DNA of 64,000 nt from assembly GCA_001051155.2 (NCBI GenBank), contig JYIP02000006.1:2232001-2296000 (forward strand), read 5' to 3'. The translations under genes were made by a program, and so were the position numbers. The notes under the pieces were generated by a model. That model worked only from the letters and a program-made list of their open reading frames with translations. It ran no database searches and was not told the DNA's origin. This DNA comes from Chrysoporthe austroafricana. Lineage: Eukaryota; Ascomycota; Sordariomycetes; Diaporthales; Cryphonectriaceae. Shown piece after piece: positions 1 to 12,100 of the stretch (its first letter is position 1; each line of letters begins with the position of its first letter).

Positions 1-19
1 CTCCTCGCCGCCTACACCA

Positions 20-2121
20 ATGGCGTCCCTACCATTTTCCTACAGCTCATCAAATTCCGATATCTCCACCCCACGATCATCCTCTCCCTCATCTGCCGCA
101 GGCCGCTCGTCAAACACCTCCTACTCCAAGCGCATGTCCATATCCTCGACAAGGAGGATATCAAATCTCAACCCAATGTCTTCCGTCGACGTCCAGGCCC
201 TCGAGGAGGCCATGAAGGCCCAGCAGCTAGACCAGCTCCGCGGCTACAGGCAGGACACCTATGGCGAGGTCAGGCAGACCCGGGAAAATGTCTACGTGAC
301 AGACGTTGCCAAGCAGCAGGCCCTCGGCCACCAGGTCCTCCGGGAACCTATGTTCAACAAAGGTAGGTGTTTTACCCACAGGCCAAGGGACTCAGAGATC
401 TTCGCCCAGCTGTGGTGCTAACGGTATGGTGCAGGTCTCTCCTTCACGCCGGAAGAGCGTGTCGCTAAGAACCTGACGGGTCTGCTGCCTCACACCATCG
501 AGGACCTGCAGAAGCAATGTCAGCGCTCCCTGCGCATGATCCGCTCCCGTCAGACCAACGTTGACAAGTACCTGTACCTGTCTTCCGTGAAGGAGCAGAA
601 CGTGGACCTGTTCTACCGCCTGCTCATGGACCACGCCAAGGAGCTCATGCCCCTCGTCTACACGCCTACCATCGGCGATGTCTGCCTGCAGTACTCCACC
701 CTGTACACCCGCCCGGAGGCCCTGTACATCTCCATCAAGCAGAGGAAGTCCATCAAGACCATCCTGAGGAATTGGCCTTACCCCAACCCGGAGATCTGCG
801 TCGTGACAGACGGCTCCCGTATCCTGGGTCTCGGCGACCTGGGCTTCAACGGTATCGGTATCCCGATCGGCAAGCTGGCTCTGTACACTGCCTGCGCCGG
901 CATCCACCCTTCAAAGACCATGCCCATCGTGCTGGACTGTGGCACGAACAACGAGAGCAACCTGAAGGACGAGCTCTACATGGGCTTGAGGCAGAAGCGC
1001 CCCTCGGTCGCCGAGCAGCAGGCGTTCATGGACGAGTTCATGGCCGCCGCCAAGGAGGTCTTCCCCAGCATGGTGGTGCAGTTTGAGGATTTCGAGTCCG
1101 AGAAGGCATTCAACTACCTCGACCGGTACCGCAACTCGTACAAGTGCTTCAACGACGATATCCAAGGAACAGGTTCCGTCGTCCTGGCCGGGTAAGTCTT
1201 ATGCAGGATACATCAGAGGAACTTCAGCTAACCCTGTCGAATAGCTATATCGGTGCTGTAAATCTGTCGGCCGTCCCCATCGAGGAGCAGCGCCTCGTCT
1301 TCATGGGCGCCGGCTCCGCGGGTGTCGGCGTCGCCAAGCAGCTGGTCGAGTACTACACCCGCCGCGGCCTGACCGAGCAGGCGGCTAAGGACAAGTTCTG
1401 GCTCGTGGACACTAAGGGTCTCGTCACTAAGGACCGCGGTGACCGCCTCGCCGAGCACAAGAAGTACTTCGCCCGCTCAGACAACAACGGCCACCAGTTC
1501 CGCACCCTTGAGGAAGTCATCGAATACGTGAAGCCAAGCGCCCTGGTCGGCCTGACTGCCACCTTCGGCGTCTTTACCGAGAGCGTCGTGCGCGCGCTAA
1601 AGGCGTCCGTCGATGCGGGCGGCCTGGGCCGCCGGCCTATCCTGTTCCCCCTCTCCAACCCCCTCACCAAGGCCGAGTGTACCTTTGAGCAGGCCGTCAA
1701 CTGGACCGAGGGCTCCGTCATCTTCGCCTCCGGCTCACCGTTCGCCTCGTTCACCGTCAAGGCGGGCGACCACGCGATCACCTACCACCCCAACCAGGGC
1801 AACAACGTCTACGTGTTCCCGGGCATCGGCCTCGGCGCCATCCTCGCCAAGGCGACCAGGGTGACCGACGGGATGATCTACACCTCGGCCGAGGCCCTCG
1901 CCAACTCTCTGAACGCCGAGGAGATCCAGAAGGGCCTTATCTACCCGCGCATCGAGCGCGTGCGTGAAGCCTCCATCATCGTCGCGCGCGAGGTCATGAA
2001 GGCCGCGCGCCGCGAGGGCGTGTCCGCCCTGTCCGAGGAGCAGTGGAACGAGTGGGAAGAGTGGGGCGACGTCGCCCTGACCAAGTTCATCAAGAGCCGG
2101 ATCTACGACCCGCGCGACTGA
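20..2121 (+). CDS. NAD(P)-dependent malic enzyme
   Basis: Oxidative decarboxylation of L-malate to pyruvate with NAD(P)+, linking the TCA cycle with pyruvate and reductant supply. Three exons join in phase: 20-362, 435-1191 and 1245-2121, giving 658 aa. Visible family motifs are YTPTIGDVCLQY (about residue 189, with the expected catalytic Tyr), GLGDLGFNGIGIPIGKLALY (about 245, with the catalytic Lys), FNDDIQGTGSVVLAG (about 353, metal-binding Asp pair) and the Rossmann GAGSAGVGVAKQL (about 385). The first 50 residues are Ser/Arg-rich and mostly lack acids, so a mitochondrial presequence is possible but not proven. The start is the first ATG in an open frame; only 19 bases precede it here, so an upstream exon cannot be excluded. 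The choice between NAD and NADP cannot be made by eye. Family assignment is very secure. Confidence 0.95.
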
Positions 2122-2935
2122 AGGCGGAAGGCCCCTCGAAGACGGTGGACCATTTCCTCGTGCGGCTGGGTGGACTGGCTGGCGCGGCTCGAGACGCGGC
2201 CGCGCCGACGCTGCAGCTTCTGACAGGCGGAGGTCGTCTGGCCTGCAGTCAGCAGGCTAGGCGCCGTCTCTTATATCCACCACTGCTTTTGCTTTTCAGC
2301 GGCCTGACTTAGGTTCAGGACCGCGATATACGTACATGATTCCCCCCCTTGAAGACGCCTAGGCCGTCTTCTTTCTGGTTTTTCTTGTTTGGTCGAGGCT
2401 GCGAAGGCCATTATATGCACTGGTGGGTTGAGGATGCTGCGGGCAAGAGATGGATTGATAGATAAAATCGAGGGCGGTCGAGGGGCCTTGGGGTAGTTAC
2501 CTCTCCCCGACGATGAGTTACGCTGCACACTGGGCGCAAAGGCAATAATAAAATGGTCTTGTCTTCTTGGGGTCACTGAAGATATACTGTCTCCGTCTCC
2601 TACCTTGCGTGCTCTACCCTGCCCCGTATCGCCGATCCTTCTATTCCTTGGGATGTCAGGGCCGCGCCCCGATTTTTCAAGACTCATTCCGGATCGAAGA
2701 GCCTTTGTCTCGCCTATCCTGACAGGCCTCTAGAGTACGAAGAATAGTTTAGTCAGCTTAGTGTTACACTATAACCCTAGCCCTTGGCGCCCTGCCAATA
2801 CATATAGTATCTGCGCTTCACCCCGCTCGAGTTTCCCTCTCGACATTACGCACTACACATCACGCACTCCCCACGGACCGACCTGCCGCCCCTCAAATAA
2901 GTTTCTAGTCTGTCTGAACGCGATAAGCTGAAGCC
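2122..2935. other. Intergenic, 3' UTR and promoter
   Basis: Between two genes on the same strand. It should hold the 3' UTR of the malic enzyme gene and the promoter of the 2EXR gene. The short open frames here show no family motif. I see no RNA gene or repeat. Confidence 0.5.
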
Positions 2936-4484
2936 ATGACCGTGCCTCGGTCTACGGCCCGGCAGTGGGAGCAGAACCAGGAGTATCGCCTCAACGGAGT
3001 GGCCCTCGAGCTGCCCGCAGCCGTCAGGAGGACCGTCGTGAACTACTTCACGACCGTGAGAGCCCCCTCCCCTGACCCCCAAGAGGCCTCGGAACAGCCA
3101 CCCACTAACCATCTCGTTGCAGGCTCGCACGAAGGATTGGACGACTCGCGTCTTCGAGTACACGCCGTCCCTCCAGTCCCTCCAGCAGGGCGCCTACGAC
3201 GGGATGCACCCCGGCGAGGGCAGCCTGGCTGACGCCTGCAGGGAGCCCCGCAGCGCCATCGCGATATGCCGGCGCGCGCGGATCGGCAGCGAGTTCCACG
3301 GCTTCCTGCAGCTGCCGGCGGAGATCCGCGAGATGGTCTACCGGTACGCGCTGGTGCGGGGCAAGATCGCCGTGCCGAACCACCGGGCCCGCGACAGCCT
3401 CCGGGGCACCGCGGCGCTGGTCGAGTTCTGGCAGCGCGAGTCGGGCGTTACCTACACGCGCTACGCCGGCGCCTGCCTCTTCGGCCGCGACATTTTCCTC
3501 CACGAGCGCGGGCCCTACCACCGCACGGCCCCCGGCCCGCGCCCGCGCTTCGGCCTCATCCAGGGCGTCAGCCGGGCCGTCCACGTCGACGCCGCGAGGG
3601 TCTTCTTCGCGTGCAACCAGCTCATCTTCCCCGCCGGGCAGTGGTTCCGGCCCCAGGACTTCAGGCGGCGCAGGCACGACCGCGTCGACCTGGGGTCTGT
3701 GGTGCCGGGGACCGAGTCCGCGGCGGCCACGCGAATCAACTACGCGCTGCTCGCGCGGGACGTCAGCTACGCGTTTGATATGCGCGACTTCGAGATCAAG
3801 GACAGGGAAAACCTCCACTACGACAACGATCTCAAGGAGAGCGTAGACTATGGGCGCTTGCCACAGCGCCAGGTACTGCGGGTGCTGCACCACCGGAAGG
3901 CCTTCGAGCTGGAGATCGTGTGGGCCGAGTATATCGATGCGATCAAGAATATGACGCTGCAGCGGCTTACGCTGAGCTTCGAGGAGTGTTACTGCGGTAT
4001 GGGGTGCTGCAGAAAAGTCGCCTGGGTGTTGGACCGATTCGTGAACAGTGGTCCGCTCAGGCATAGGGCCGAGAACGATGGCGGTGCTGATGGCGGTGCT
4101 GGTGCCGATGCTGGTGCCGATGCTGATGCTGATGTCGATGCCTATGGGGATCCCGATGGGGATCCCGATGATGATTTCGATGACGATGGCTATGACGATG
4201 AGGATCCCGATGACGATGACAACGTCGATGATGACGATTCTGATAATGATATCGGACGTGAAGTCTACTCGTCTTTTGACTGGGCCGTCCGTCCACCGAT
4301 GGTCATTGAGATCATGGGTTGGGCAAGTCCTAAGGAGAGGGACATGATCGAGGACAAGCTACGCAGTTTACCAAACTCGGACTCGATACAAATTCGCTTC
4401 GTCAGTTACAGCAAGAAGGCGACGATCAATGGCTTCCTATATCACGGTCCCTTGGACGATGATGACGTGGCGGTGATGGAGTGA
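2936..4484 (+). CDS. 2EXR-domain protein with Asp-rich tract
   Basis: Two exons, 2936-3055 and 3123-4484, join in phase 0 through a GTGAG donor and a TTGCAG acceptor; 493 aa. The fungal 2EXR/F-box-like signature LPAEIREMVYRYAL is at about residues 104-117, preceded by FHGFLQ. This family is expanded in Pezizomycotina and is mostly uncharacterised. Residues about 358-420 are a low-complexity Asp/Gly/Ala run encoded by GATGNN-type hexamer repeats, followed by a normal C-terminal segment (EIMGWASPKERDMIEDKL). No membrane segment or signal peptide is seen. The conserved domain is followed by divergent sequence, as is usual in the family. Function unknown; a role as a substrate adaptor would be speculation. 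Confidence 0.8.
4074..4260 (+). repeat. In-frame GAT-rich microsatellite in CDS
   Basis: Runs of GATGCT, GATGCC, GATGGG and GATGAC hexamers encode an Asp-rich tract inside the 2EXR gene. The reading frame is kept throughout. Confidence 0.75.
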
Positions 4485-4699
4485 CAATGCTGGGCACGCA
4501 GATGGCGAGATGACAGCGGGCTAATTGCGTGTAAACCCCGGCTCGAAGGATCAACTCCGTGATGGCCTGGGAGACCCGTCAGTCTCACGGACAGGTTCTG
4601 TTTTCAAGCATGCCAGCTGGATGCTGCAGCAATATCTACGTGGACCACTTCGGGAGACACATGCTTCAGAGCTACAGAATCTGTCTCTGCTGTGAGTCC

Positions 4700-5971
4700 T
4701 CAGTCATAGTATCTCTCATTTACTCCAGCGATGATTTCCTTCTCACGGGCGTCAACGATGCCAACTCGGAAGCGGTGGTCTTTAGCAATGCGGGCACGCG
4801 CCCACTCTGGATCTCTGTTAGCTCTAGGATCCGCAATAGCTCCTATTGGTTGGGTCGGCTTACCCTCGGCGGTGACCTGATGGGCGAACCTCTCCTGCTC
4901 ACTCCTCTCGCCCAGCCCGATCCTCTCCAGCAACGGGCTCCGCACGGGCTCCAGCACGATCTTGGCCTCCGGCCTCGCGAAGTAGATCAGGCTCAGCCTG
5001 GTCTGGCCCGCCTGGTCCTCCGGCGGCCTCACGACGCGGTGCACCGTGCTCTTCAGGTACCCTCCGCTCAGGAACTCCAGGGCGTCTGCGATGTTCACGA
5101 TCACCGCGTCGCGCGGGCTCCGGACGTACTTCCAGCTGCCCTCGGGCGTCTGCACCTGGAGGCCCGCGACGGGCTGGTGGAAGAGGAACGTCAGCGTGTT
5201 GTAGTCCGTGTGCCCGCGCGCCCAGATGTTGCCCGCCCGGGCGTCCTCCTCGGCCGTCCGCGGGTGGTACGCCATGTACCGGAGGTACTCGAGCCCCTCG
5301 GCCTCATAGCGGTGCCTTCGCACGAAGAAGTCCTCGTCGTCCAGCTCCAGGACGTGGGCGAACAGCCGCAGCAGCGGCAGCAGCAGGTCGTTGTGGATCT
5401 TGAGCGAGAAGTCCCGGATCTCGTCCCAGTGGTCCCGGACGAGCTGCGGGTGCGGCCTCTCGTGCTCGGGCGTGAACTTGGGGATGTTGTAGCGCTCGTC
5501 GTTGTCGCGCCCCGCGAGTTCCCCCGTAGACTGGGGCTTGTATCCGCGGAAGTCGCCCGAGGCAGTGTCGCACTGGTACTTCGACTTCTCCTCGAGGGGC
5601 AGGTCGAACACCGCGCGGCAGAGAGCGTACTGCCGCCGGACTTCGGCGTCCGTGAATCCGTGGCCGGTGACATAGAAGAAACCTTGCTCAGGGTCAGTAT
5701 GCCTGGTAGCGATATGACGAGCACTACGGGGTGAGGGCTCTGCGGGCGCACCATTTCTATGGATGAAGCTCAGAACCTGCTCTGCGAGGGCCTGCTTCCC
5801 GCCCGGCTCATTCAGCTTGGAGATATCAAGGGCTTCTATATCTGCATATTCGACTAATCCATATGTTAATCTAAGTCAGGCCTGTTCGGAAACGAGCTGC
5901 GACGTACGATCTGCTGTCGTCTCAGGGGGGTATTCATACGGCGCAATATTGTCGGTTCTGACGGGCGACAT
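4700..5971 (-). CDS. 2-oxoglutarate/Fe(II) dioxygenase (isopenicillin N synthase-like)
   Basis: Non-heme iron oxygenase of the IPNS/DIOX_N family. Three exons on the minus strand, 5971-5908, 5853-5752 and 5682-4700, join in phase to 382 aa. The N-terminus has the family's YEYPPET motif, then LDISKL and FFYVTGHGF. The iron ligands are visible as HTD (H213, D215) and the His of STVHRVVRP (H270); the 2OG-binding RxS is in TRLSLIYF (R284). The first intron uses a GTACGT donor and a TAG acceptor after a CTGAC branch site. Substrate unknown: relatives act on secondary metabolites, amino acids or gibberellin-like compounds. It is transcribed divergently from an MFS transporter, which suggests a small functional pair. 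Confidence 0.9.
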
Positions 5972-6419
5972 AATGAGAGGGGTACGGGTCTCGGGCCACC
6001 TTCGTTACTATCTTCTCACGGATAAGAACAGTGAAGTTCAAGATGTCCAGGATTATCGTCTCTTAGTTTCCCTTCTTTATAAGCCGTGTGCTTCGGTAAT
6101 AACGACGGAGTTGCAGCCTATGGCTCTTGACCTGAACCCCTCAGATGGTGCAATGGTCCACCTGAAAGGCGAGCTCCAAATTTATCTCCAATCATTAACG
6201 ATGCGCCGATAGCGCCTCATACGGCGAGCACGTAGCGGCGCAGATGCCAAAGCTCACGTTGCTATCAAGGGCATCACGACATCTCCCCTGGTTGGGGCCG
6301 GGCCCGGGCCGGGTCCTTGTAGCCTAGCCAACCTGTGAGCATTGAAATATGAAGAAAGCAGGCCCTATTTATGAAGTTGGAAATACGCTCTTAACTTACC
6401 GTTCTTTGGAGACTATGCG
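5972..6419. promoter_or_regulatory. Divergent promoter, oxygenase/transporter
   Basis: 448 bp between the start codons of the dioxygenase (minus) and the MFS transporter (plus). A GC-rich inverted-looking stretch (GGGCCGGGCCCGGGCCGGG, about 6295-6315) lies within it. No other gene fits here, so shared regulation is possible but not shown. Confidence 0.45.
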
Positions 6420-8683
6420 ATGATGAAAGTCTCGGGTGAAGAGGGTTCCGGCGTCATCGCCGTTGAGGCACCCTCATCCACTGGCGACGAGGGCTCGCCG
6501 ACGGAGAAATCCATCAGCCACAGGATCAAGAGCATCGTCTGGGATACACTCGACCGGAGCCCCGAGGAACGGCGATTCATCGCCAAAATTGACTTCTTCA
6601 TCCTTACGTGGGCAAGCCTCACCTATTTCAGCAAGAATCTCAACACGAACAATGTCTGTACGTATTCCCGCTACCGCCGGTACCAGGGAAGATATCCTTA
6701 TTTTAACAATCCTCACAAAGCCAACGCGTATGTCTCGGGGATGAAGGAGGAGCTCGACGTTGTTGGCAATGAGTATCAGACCTTCACGACCATGTGGACA
6801 ATGTGAGCGCCCTGGTTTGACCCACGGCCGTGTGCTGCGCAGGGAAACTAACAGATGTAGAGGTTATGTGATCTCGCAAATCCCGTCTCAAATAATCTGC
6901 ACGAGAGGTAAGTACAGGGTCTCACTGTAGAACCAAGATCAAGGGGCCTAGTTAACGAGCGCAGTCCGGCTGTCGTGGTGGTGTCCCAGCTGGGAGCTGC
7001 TCTGGGTCGTGGTGACATTCGCAACCTCCTCCGTGAAGACTCCCCAGCAACTATACGCGTGCCGCTTCCTGGTGAGTCCGCGGCCGACCCTATGCATGTA
7101 GGCACGTAGGACTGATAACGGAGTTTGAATAGGTTGGACTTGCGGAGGGGACTTTCTATCCCGCGGTGCACACCGTCCTCGGAGGCTGGTATACGAAAGA
7201 AGGTATGCGGTGAAGACGTCTCCCCCCTCTCAGCACACTCGGACAAGATCTGATTTTCGTCCCACAGAACTTGCTAAGAGAGCGTGTATCTTCTTCGCAT
7301 CTGCTTTCGTAGGCTCAATGTTCAGTGGCTATCTCCAGGCTGCGCTGTATACCGGGATGGACGGCGTCGACGGCCTGTCCGGCTGGCGGTGGCTGTTCAT
7401 CTTCGACGGCGTTATCACCCTGCCTATGGCACTCTGGGGTAGGTGGCCCCTGGGCTCTTAACCGGAGCATCGCCTCTGACCAGTCCCGTTATAGGCTACT
7501 TCGCTCTGCCAGATCTTCCGAGCAATACCTGCGTCCGCTGGTTAACTTCTGAAGAGAAGGCTCTTGCCCTCGAGCGGATGAGGCGCGCGGGCAAACAGCT
7601 CGAAGAGCCGTTTACGCTGCATGGACTGAAGCGCGTCCTGAAGAAGTGGCATTTCTGGGTGTACACTGCCTACTATACGTGAGTCCGGCGCCAGTGTCTC
7701 GAGCACCGAGTCCGGCATACTTTCTGACGCCGGCGACAGTTTCTTTATTTGCAGCGAGAACATCGGTTCCTACATGAATTTGTGGCTGAAGAGCCTCGGC
7801 CGGTAAGCAACTCACGCCTGTTCATGGCGGCAGCTCTCAGCTAAACGCGAACTACAGCTACACTGTCTCGGAGATCGACACGTACCCGACGGTCGTCAAC
7901 GCGGTCACGATCGTGACTACGTTAAGCTACGGCTGGACGAGCGATGCCCTCCAGGTGCGGGCGCCCATCGTCTACTTCTCGCTCTTGGTATGCTTCTTTG
8001 CGGCTGTGAACCTGGCCGTCTGGGACGGTGTCCCATTCGGACTGAAATGGGCCTCATATTATCTCACAGGGTGAGCCATGCAAGCCATCTATCTATCTGT
8101 CTGGTAGAGGAACGAGGATCTGACAAGTCAAACCCGGCAGCTTCGCTCAGGGATCTGGCCCTGTCTTTCTAGTACGTTTGCTTTTCTGTGATTGCAGGCT
8201 CGCCTCAACGCCTGTCGAAGCTAGCTGACATGTCCCTAGACCATGGTTAACGAGCATTGCGCGGGCGACAGCCTCGAGCGGAGGATCATCCTCGGGAGTA
8301 CAAATTCAGTAGCGTGAGTCGACCGCCGCCCCAGCCTCCGTCCCCAGCTCATCTTGGGCTATGCGGAGGCGTGGGTAATGCTGGCTGTCGTGAACCTGAT
8401 TAACGGACTGACTGGCGGCTGATTTCATATATGCAGGTATGCTTTCAACGCCTGGATCCCGCTCATCTCATACAACACCACGTACGCCCCACGCTTCCTG
8501 GCCGGAAACGTGACCACGGTCGCAATGATCATCTGCGCAGCTTCGACCCTAACGCTCGCGGTCCTCCTGCAGCGGCGAGATGCCGCACCCAAGTCTCTGT
8601 CCCAGGTGGGTGGGACTGATGACGAATTGAACGGGGAGCATGCTCTAGTTGAAACCACAGACGACAAGCACGCAGTGGTTTGA
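6420..8683 (+). CDS. MFS transporter, Liz1/Seo1/Dal5-like anion:cation symporter
   Basis: Plasma-membrane MFS permease of the allantoate/pantothenate group. Twelve exons: 6420-6657, 6721-6802, 6861-6907, 6965-7071, 7133-7202, 7268-7438, 7495-7678, 7740-7802, 7858-8070, 8141-8171, 8240-8313 and 8437-8683; all phases agree, giving 508 aa. Recognisable stretches are [86 protein letters not shown] and [19 protein letters not shown], in family order across 12 expected membrane helices. The cytoplasmic C-tail is hydrophilic. The exon 8 acceptor is less certain: 7739 adds FFICS and is preferred, while a second AG at 7754 would give a shorter join in the same frame. Substrate not predictable; vitamin, organic anion or dipeptide are all possible. 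Confidence 0.9.
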
Positions 8684-9130
8684 ATGTATGCAACAGGCAT
8701 TGATGCCTGGAATCAGGCAGTGAGTCGGTGTATGTTGATAGGGAATTTTCAAAAAGTCTCCATCTACCTGAAGAATATCAGACACCACAGCGACAAACGT
8801 AGACAATAATCAAGCGCACTCAGAAGATGGATATCGTTATGGATTTTGGCCCCATTTTCCAGTCCTCGGGACAATGATGTTATAACATGCCCTATTTTAT
8901 GCCACCCCTTATTCCTGAACGCCCAATGCCGGTGTTATTGTGCTGCCATAGAAGCCGAAATCTCATATGTAATAGGCACGCCAAATCTCCTGCCAGATGC
9001 ACGATAAGAAAACAAGGCCATGCGGGCTTGAGAAGCCTCTTCGCAAACACCGCGCCACCTTTCCTTTCCTCTTTCCGAGGCTACCTCCTTGCAGGGCAGA
9101 CAGGGAGTTGGACCAGTGCAAAGACACTGC
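8684..9130. other. Convergent 3' intergenic region
   Basis: Space between the 3' ends of the MFS gene (plus) and the telomere-protein gene (minus). It should hold both 3' UTRs. No gene or repeat seen. Confidence 0.5.
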
Positions 9131-12100
9131 TCACTTCTTTGTCCGGCTCTCCCGTCCGTTCTCGACCACTTCATCTACAGCCTGGTTGAGTTTGCCCTTG
9201 GCGCCCTCATCTAGTCTAGCATACCAGCCCCTCAGATCAAGTAAGAACTTTGTCTCCTTGTCATTTAGTTCCACCGGCGCTGCTCTCATTTCAGGCTCAT
9301 CGGAACCGTCGGCCTTGAACACAGCCCAGCTGGACTCGTTCTTCTCAGTCTTCAGCCCGAAGCCTCGACCAGGCAACGACACTACTGTGAAGCCGCGTAG
9401 GAGAACCGAGTCACCCGGCTTCACGACGGGCAGATGGTCCGTGTGCAGACTGTACAGGTCTACCTCAATTACGGAGTCAGGGGCGACGGATGGATCGGTC
9501 ACAGTGAATGACGATGCGTATTCGCGGGTGGCGGTGCGCTTGGGTGGCGTCTGGGTGCTTGTCGCGACGACTGCAACATCCAGCCGTGTCACGCGGTTGT
9601 TGTGTTTCCTTAGGTCCTTAAGGGCTGCACAGTCAGGCATGTCATCTTCAAGCCGCACGATTAAGTCCGTCTTGCTGCGCTTAGCTGAAGTCGCAGACAC
9701 TTTTCGCTTGGTCTTGGTTGTTGGTGACTTGAGCGCAGCACGAGCCAGCTGGATGCTCATGTCTTCTTTGTCCTCCTCTGGAGTTGCAGCCTTCTGGAAA
9801 GTCATAGCCTTACTACGAGTCGTCCTTTGACTGCCCGGAGACTGCTCGGATGAAACTTGCCGCTGACCTCTCTTAGAGGCAGCAGCCTTTTTCGTGACTT
9901 TTGAGCTTGAAGGAGTGCGAGTCTTCCGACCCCCACGCTTTGCCTTGCTCGAGAAGATTGGTTCAACCTCGTCTCCTTCCGGGACATCTGAGGCTTGCGA
10001 AGTGGTCGTCATGAAACTAACGTGCTCATCGTTAGTGACAACAGGGGACGATTCCAGCTTATCGGCCTCTCCAGGAGTGTCGTGAAGATATTCGCCCTTG
10101 TCGCTGTGTGTACCGCTGATTTGGGCAAATGACTCTCGTTCCTTGTTGGCCTCATGATGCGCTGACACCGCAAAGATGTCATGCTTGGCAGGCTCTGCCT
10201 CAGCAGTTGACAAGTCAACGCTTTCGTTGTCACCAGTTTCGTTCTCTTGGGCTGGACGCGAGTTTGCACCATCGATATTCTTGTCGTTATTCTCACCCTC
10301 CGTGGGCTCTTCTGCATCCGGCATCTCGACATCCGTATCTTGTAAGGCGCTAGGGTTATCCTCGTCAAGCATTCCATGCCGAGCAAAAACCGACTCTGTT
10401 TGCTGTGTCTCGATCGAAGTCTCATGTTGCTCATTGACTCGTGTCTCGAAGTGACTGGTGACGGTAGTTACCGAAACGTCGACCTTGGCTGCAGCGTCGA
10501 CTTTGATATCCTGCGACTCGGGTGGAGATGGAGGCGTCTCTCGTTGCTCATCTAAAGGAGCTCCAATTTCCTTAGGCCTTCGGTCTTCCGCCTCAACAAC
10601 CGCTGCTGCCGCGGTCTCTACGTCCTCTTTCTGCAGCTCCTCCTGTTGCAATTGTATCGAGTCCTCCTGAGAGTCTTGCAGTGCCGCATCGGTCGGGGAC
10701 GTCGGTTTTTGTTCTTCTCTAGATGATGCTCGAACCTCTTCATGAACAACGCTGCCCTCCACGAGATCGTCAACCATTTCGTCGCCCTGGGATGGTCGGC
10801 CGTAATTGTCCATGTCGGTGATCTGACTTTCAAAGGGTTTGTCCAAGTTGTCGTTGTGTCCCTCGTTAGTATCCATTGCGTCTCTTGTACCACCAGAGTG
10901 CCGACGCATCCAGTGCTCCACATCTGCTGCTGTGATCTCGTCTTGTTTCTCGTGGTCCATGATCTCTTCGTTGCCGCTATTCGCTATGTCGTGAGTTCGC
11001 GTGCTCGGCGTCGTGGCCTTTTCCACCTCAGCAACACTGATGACGGTCCCAATGGTGATGTTCGTCTCTTTGACCGAATCTACTTCCTCGCCCATTTGAT
11101 AGCTCTCGATTTCGTTGTCACCGTGTTCAGAGCCTGCATTATCACCTTCGTCACTTTCAGATTCACCGGCATCCTCGCTACCGTCAGATTCTTCAGCGCC
11201 ATGCTCCGGGTCTTCCTCAATCTTTCCTTCGAAATCATCTTGCTGAGGTCCTAAATCTTGCTGCGGCTGCTGGAAAGCCGCAAATGACTGACTGACATGA
11301 GCTGAATAATTCCCATGATCATCTCCTGACTCAAACTTGACTGGGTCGTGGGAGTGATGCTGTGGAGTGTAACTCTGAACCGCTTGCCTAGCTGGTGGTT
11401 CATCATCATCTGAATCGGACAGCAAGTCAATGACGACTGGTTCTTTCTGGACGGTGGGCTGCGGCGGAGGCGGAGGCTGTGGTGCAAATCGCGATGCTTG
11501 AGAGAAGTAACGCTCCGCTTCGTCATCTTCATAGCCCTCTTCGTCATAGTCGTTGTGATCGTAGCCGCGATCACCTCCATAGAATGGCTGTTCGTCCTCA
11601 TCTAGCAGCTCGTCCTCAGAGAGTGGCTCATCCTCCTCACTCAAACCTTCCTCATCGTCTGAAACACGGTCGTAGTTCCTCAGGTCATAGTCATCGCCCT
11701 TCTGGTCCTCGTCGTAGTCTGCCTCCTCGTCGCTATCTATGGAATCCTCGTCCTCGTCCGCCGATGCATCTTCCTGGTCTGGAAGAGCTTCTTGCGGCAC
11801 CCCTTGTCGATAGACTGGTTCCGAAAGCAGTCCCTCTTGTCTCATCTCATCCACTTTCTGTGTTCGATCATCCACCTCGGGGGGTATTATACCGGGAGGT
11901 GTTGTCTCTGGAACGCCGCCATCTGAGCGAAGGTCCTCTGCAGGATCAATACGACCCACTGCGTGACTGGCGTCGTAATGCTGGGATCCCAAGGGCCAAA
12001 GAGGCACGCTGTGATCTTGTAGATGACTATTGATCGAGCCCTGTCTGGCAGAGACTTCGATATCGTGGGGCTGAGTGCCTCGCTCGAGACTGTCGAAGGG

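Noticed and set aside
3105..4064. 319-codon open frame antisense to the 2EXR gene
   Set aside because: Shadow of GC-rich coding DNA; no motif, and the sense frame has a clear 2EXR signature.
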